Source: Actinomycetota bacterium | GTDB taxonomy: Bacteria; Actinomycetota; Acidimicrobiia; Acidimicrobiales; Ilumatobacteraceae | Reading direction: 5' to 3' | Assembly (NCBI GenBank): GCA_009704065.1 | Contig: WLEX01000085.1 | Location: 1-5,552, forward strand | DNA: 5,552 nt | Part shown: one piece after another, positions 5,525 through 5,552 of the stretch | Layout: each line of letters starts with the position of its first letter | How positions within the stretch are numbered: position 1 is the stretch's first letter | Notes under the pieces: generated by a model | What the model was told of the DNA's origin: nothing | Databases searched by the model: none | The model's input: only the letters and a program-made list of their open reading frames with translations | Translations under genes and position numbers: made by a program

Positions 5525-5552
5525 CACGGGAACAATGGTTTTTGCTACTGAA

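Noticed and set aside
5535..5552. Possible divergent plus-strand gene beginning ATG GTT TTT GCT ACT GAA at the right edge, with GGGAA just before it
   Set aside because: Only six codons are visible, so it cannot be told from chance. If real, the palindrome at 5509-5524 would sit between two divergent genes.

Overview
The window carries five protein genes, all on the minus strand. Read in the direction of transcription they are: an exported rhodanese-like lipoprotein (5510-5124), a thioredoxin (5106-4732), a secreted seven-repeat RCC1 beta-propeller with a very long poly-threonine linker (4717-2936), a type IA DNA topoisomerase (2799-433), and a TetR-family regulator that runs off the left edge (427-1). 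No tRNA, rRNA, CRISPR array, insertion sequence or phage gene was seen. No stretch longer than about 140 bases lacks a gene.

Organism (inference). The likely source is an actinobacterium of the class Acidimicrobiia, such as the freshwater or marine Ilumatobacteraceae/acIV-type groups. The grounds are GTG starts, a TopA ending in a basic tail without zinc-finger cysteines, an actinobacterial-type thioredoxin, and above all an exported RCC1 protein joined by poly-Thr to a small Lys-rich C-terminal domain. Base composition looks mid-range rather than strongly GC-rich, which fits small planktonic members of that class. None of this proves the assignment.

Layout. The first three genes (rhodanese, trxA, RCC1) are separated by only 17 and 14 bases and end at a strong GC hairpin followed by T-runs (2872-2926), so they look like one transcription unit. 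A palindrome at 5509-5524 overlaps the rhodanese start codon and closely resembles operators of CsoR-family repressors (copper sensor CsoR, persulfide sensor CstR). The second unit is topA followed 5 bases later by the tetR-like gene. The 136-base gap before topA holds the terminator and a leader whose best Shine-Dalgarno sequence sits in front of an out-of-frame GTG rather than the topA ATG.

How the genes may work together. Rhodanese and thioredoxin are natural partners: rhodaneses carry sulfane sulfur on a cysteine and thioredoxins reduce persulfides and disulfides. The third gene encodes an exported propeller with a strictly spaced cysteine pair (CX9C) in all seven blades, probably disulfide-bonded. 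Together with the CsoR/CstR-like operator this suggests a sulfur- or copper-stress-responsive thiol module at the cell surface. That is a hypothesis; no established system of this composition is known to me. The topA-tetR pair looks unrelated in function.
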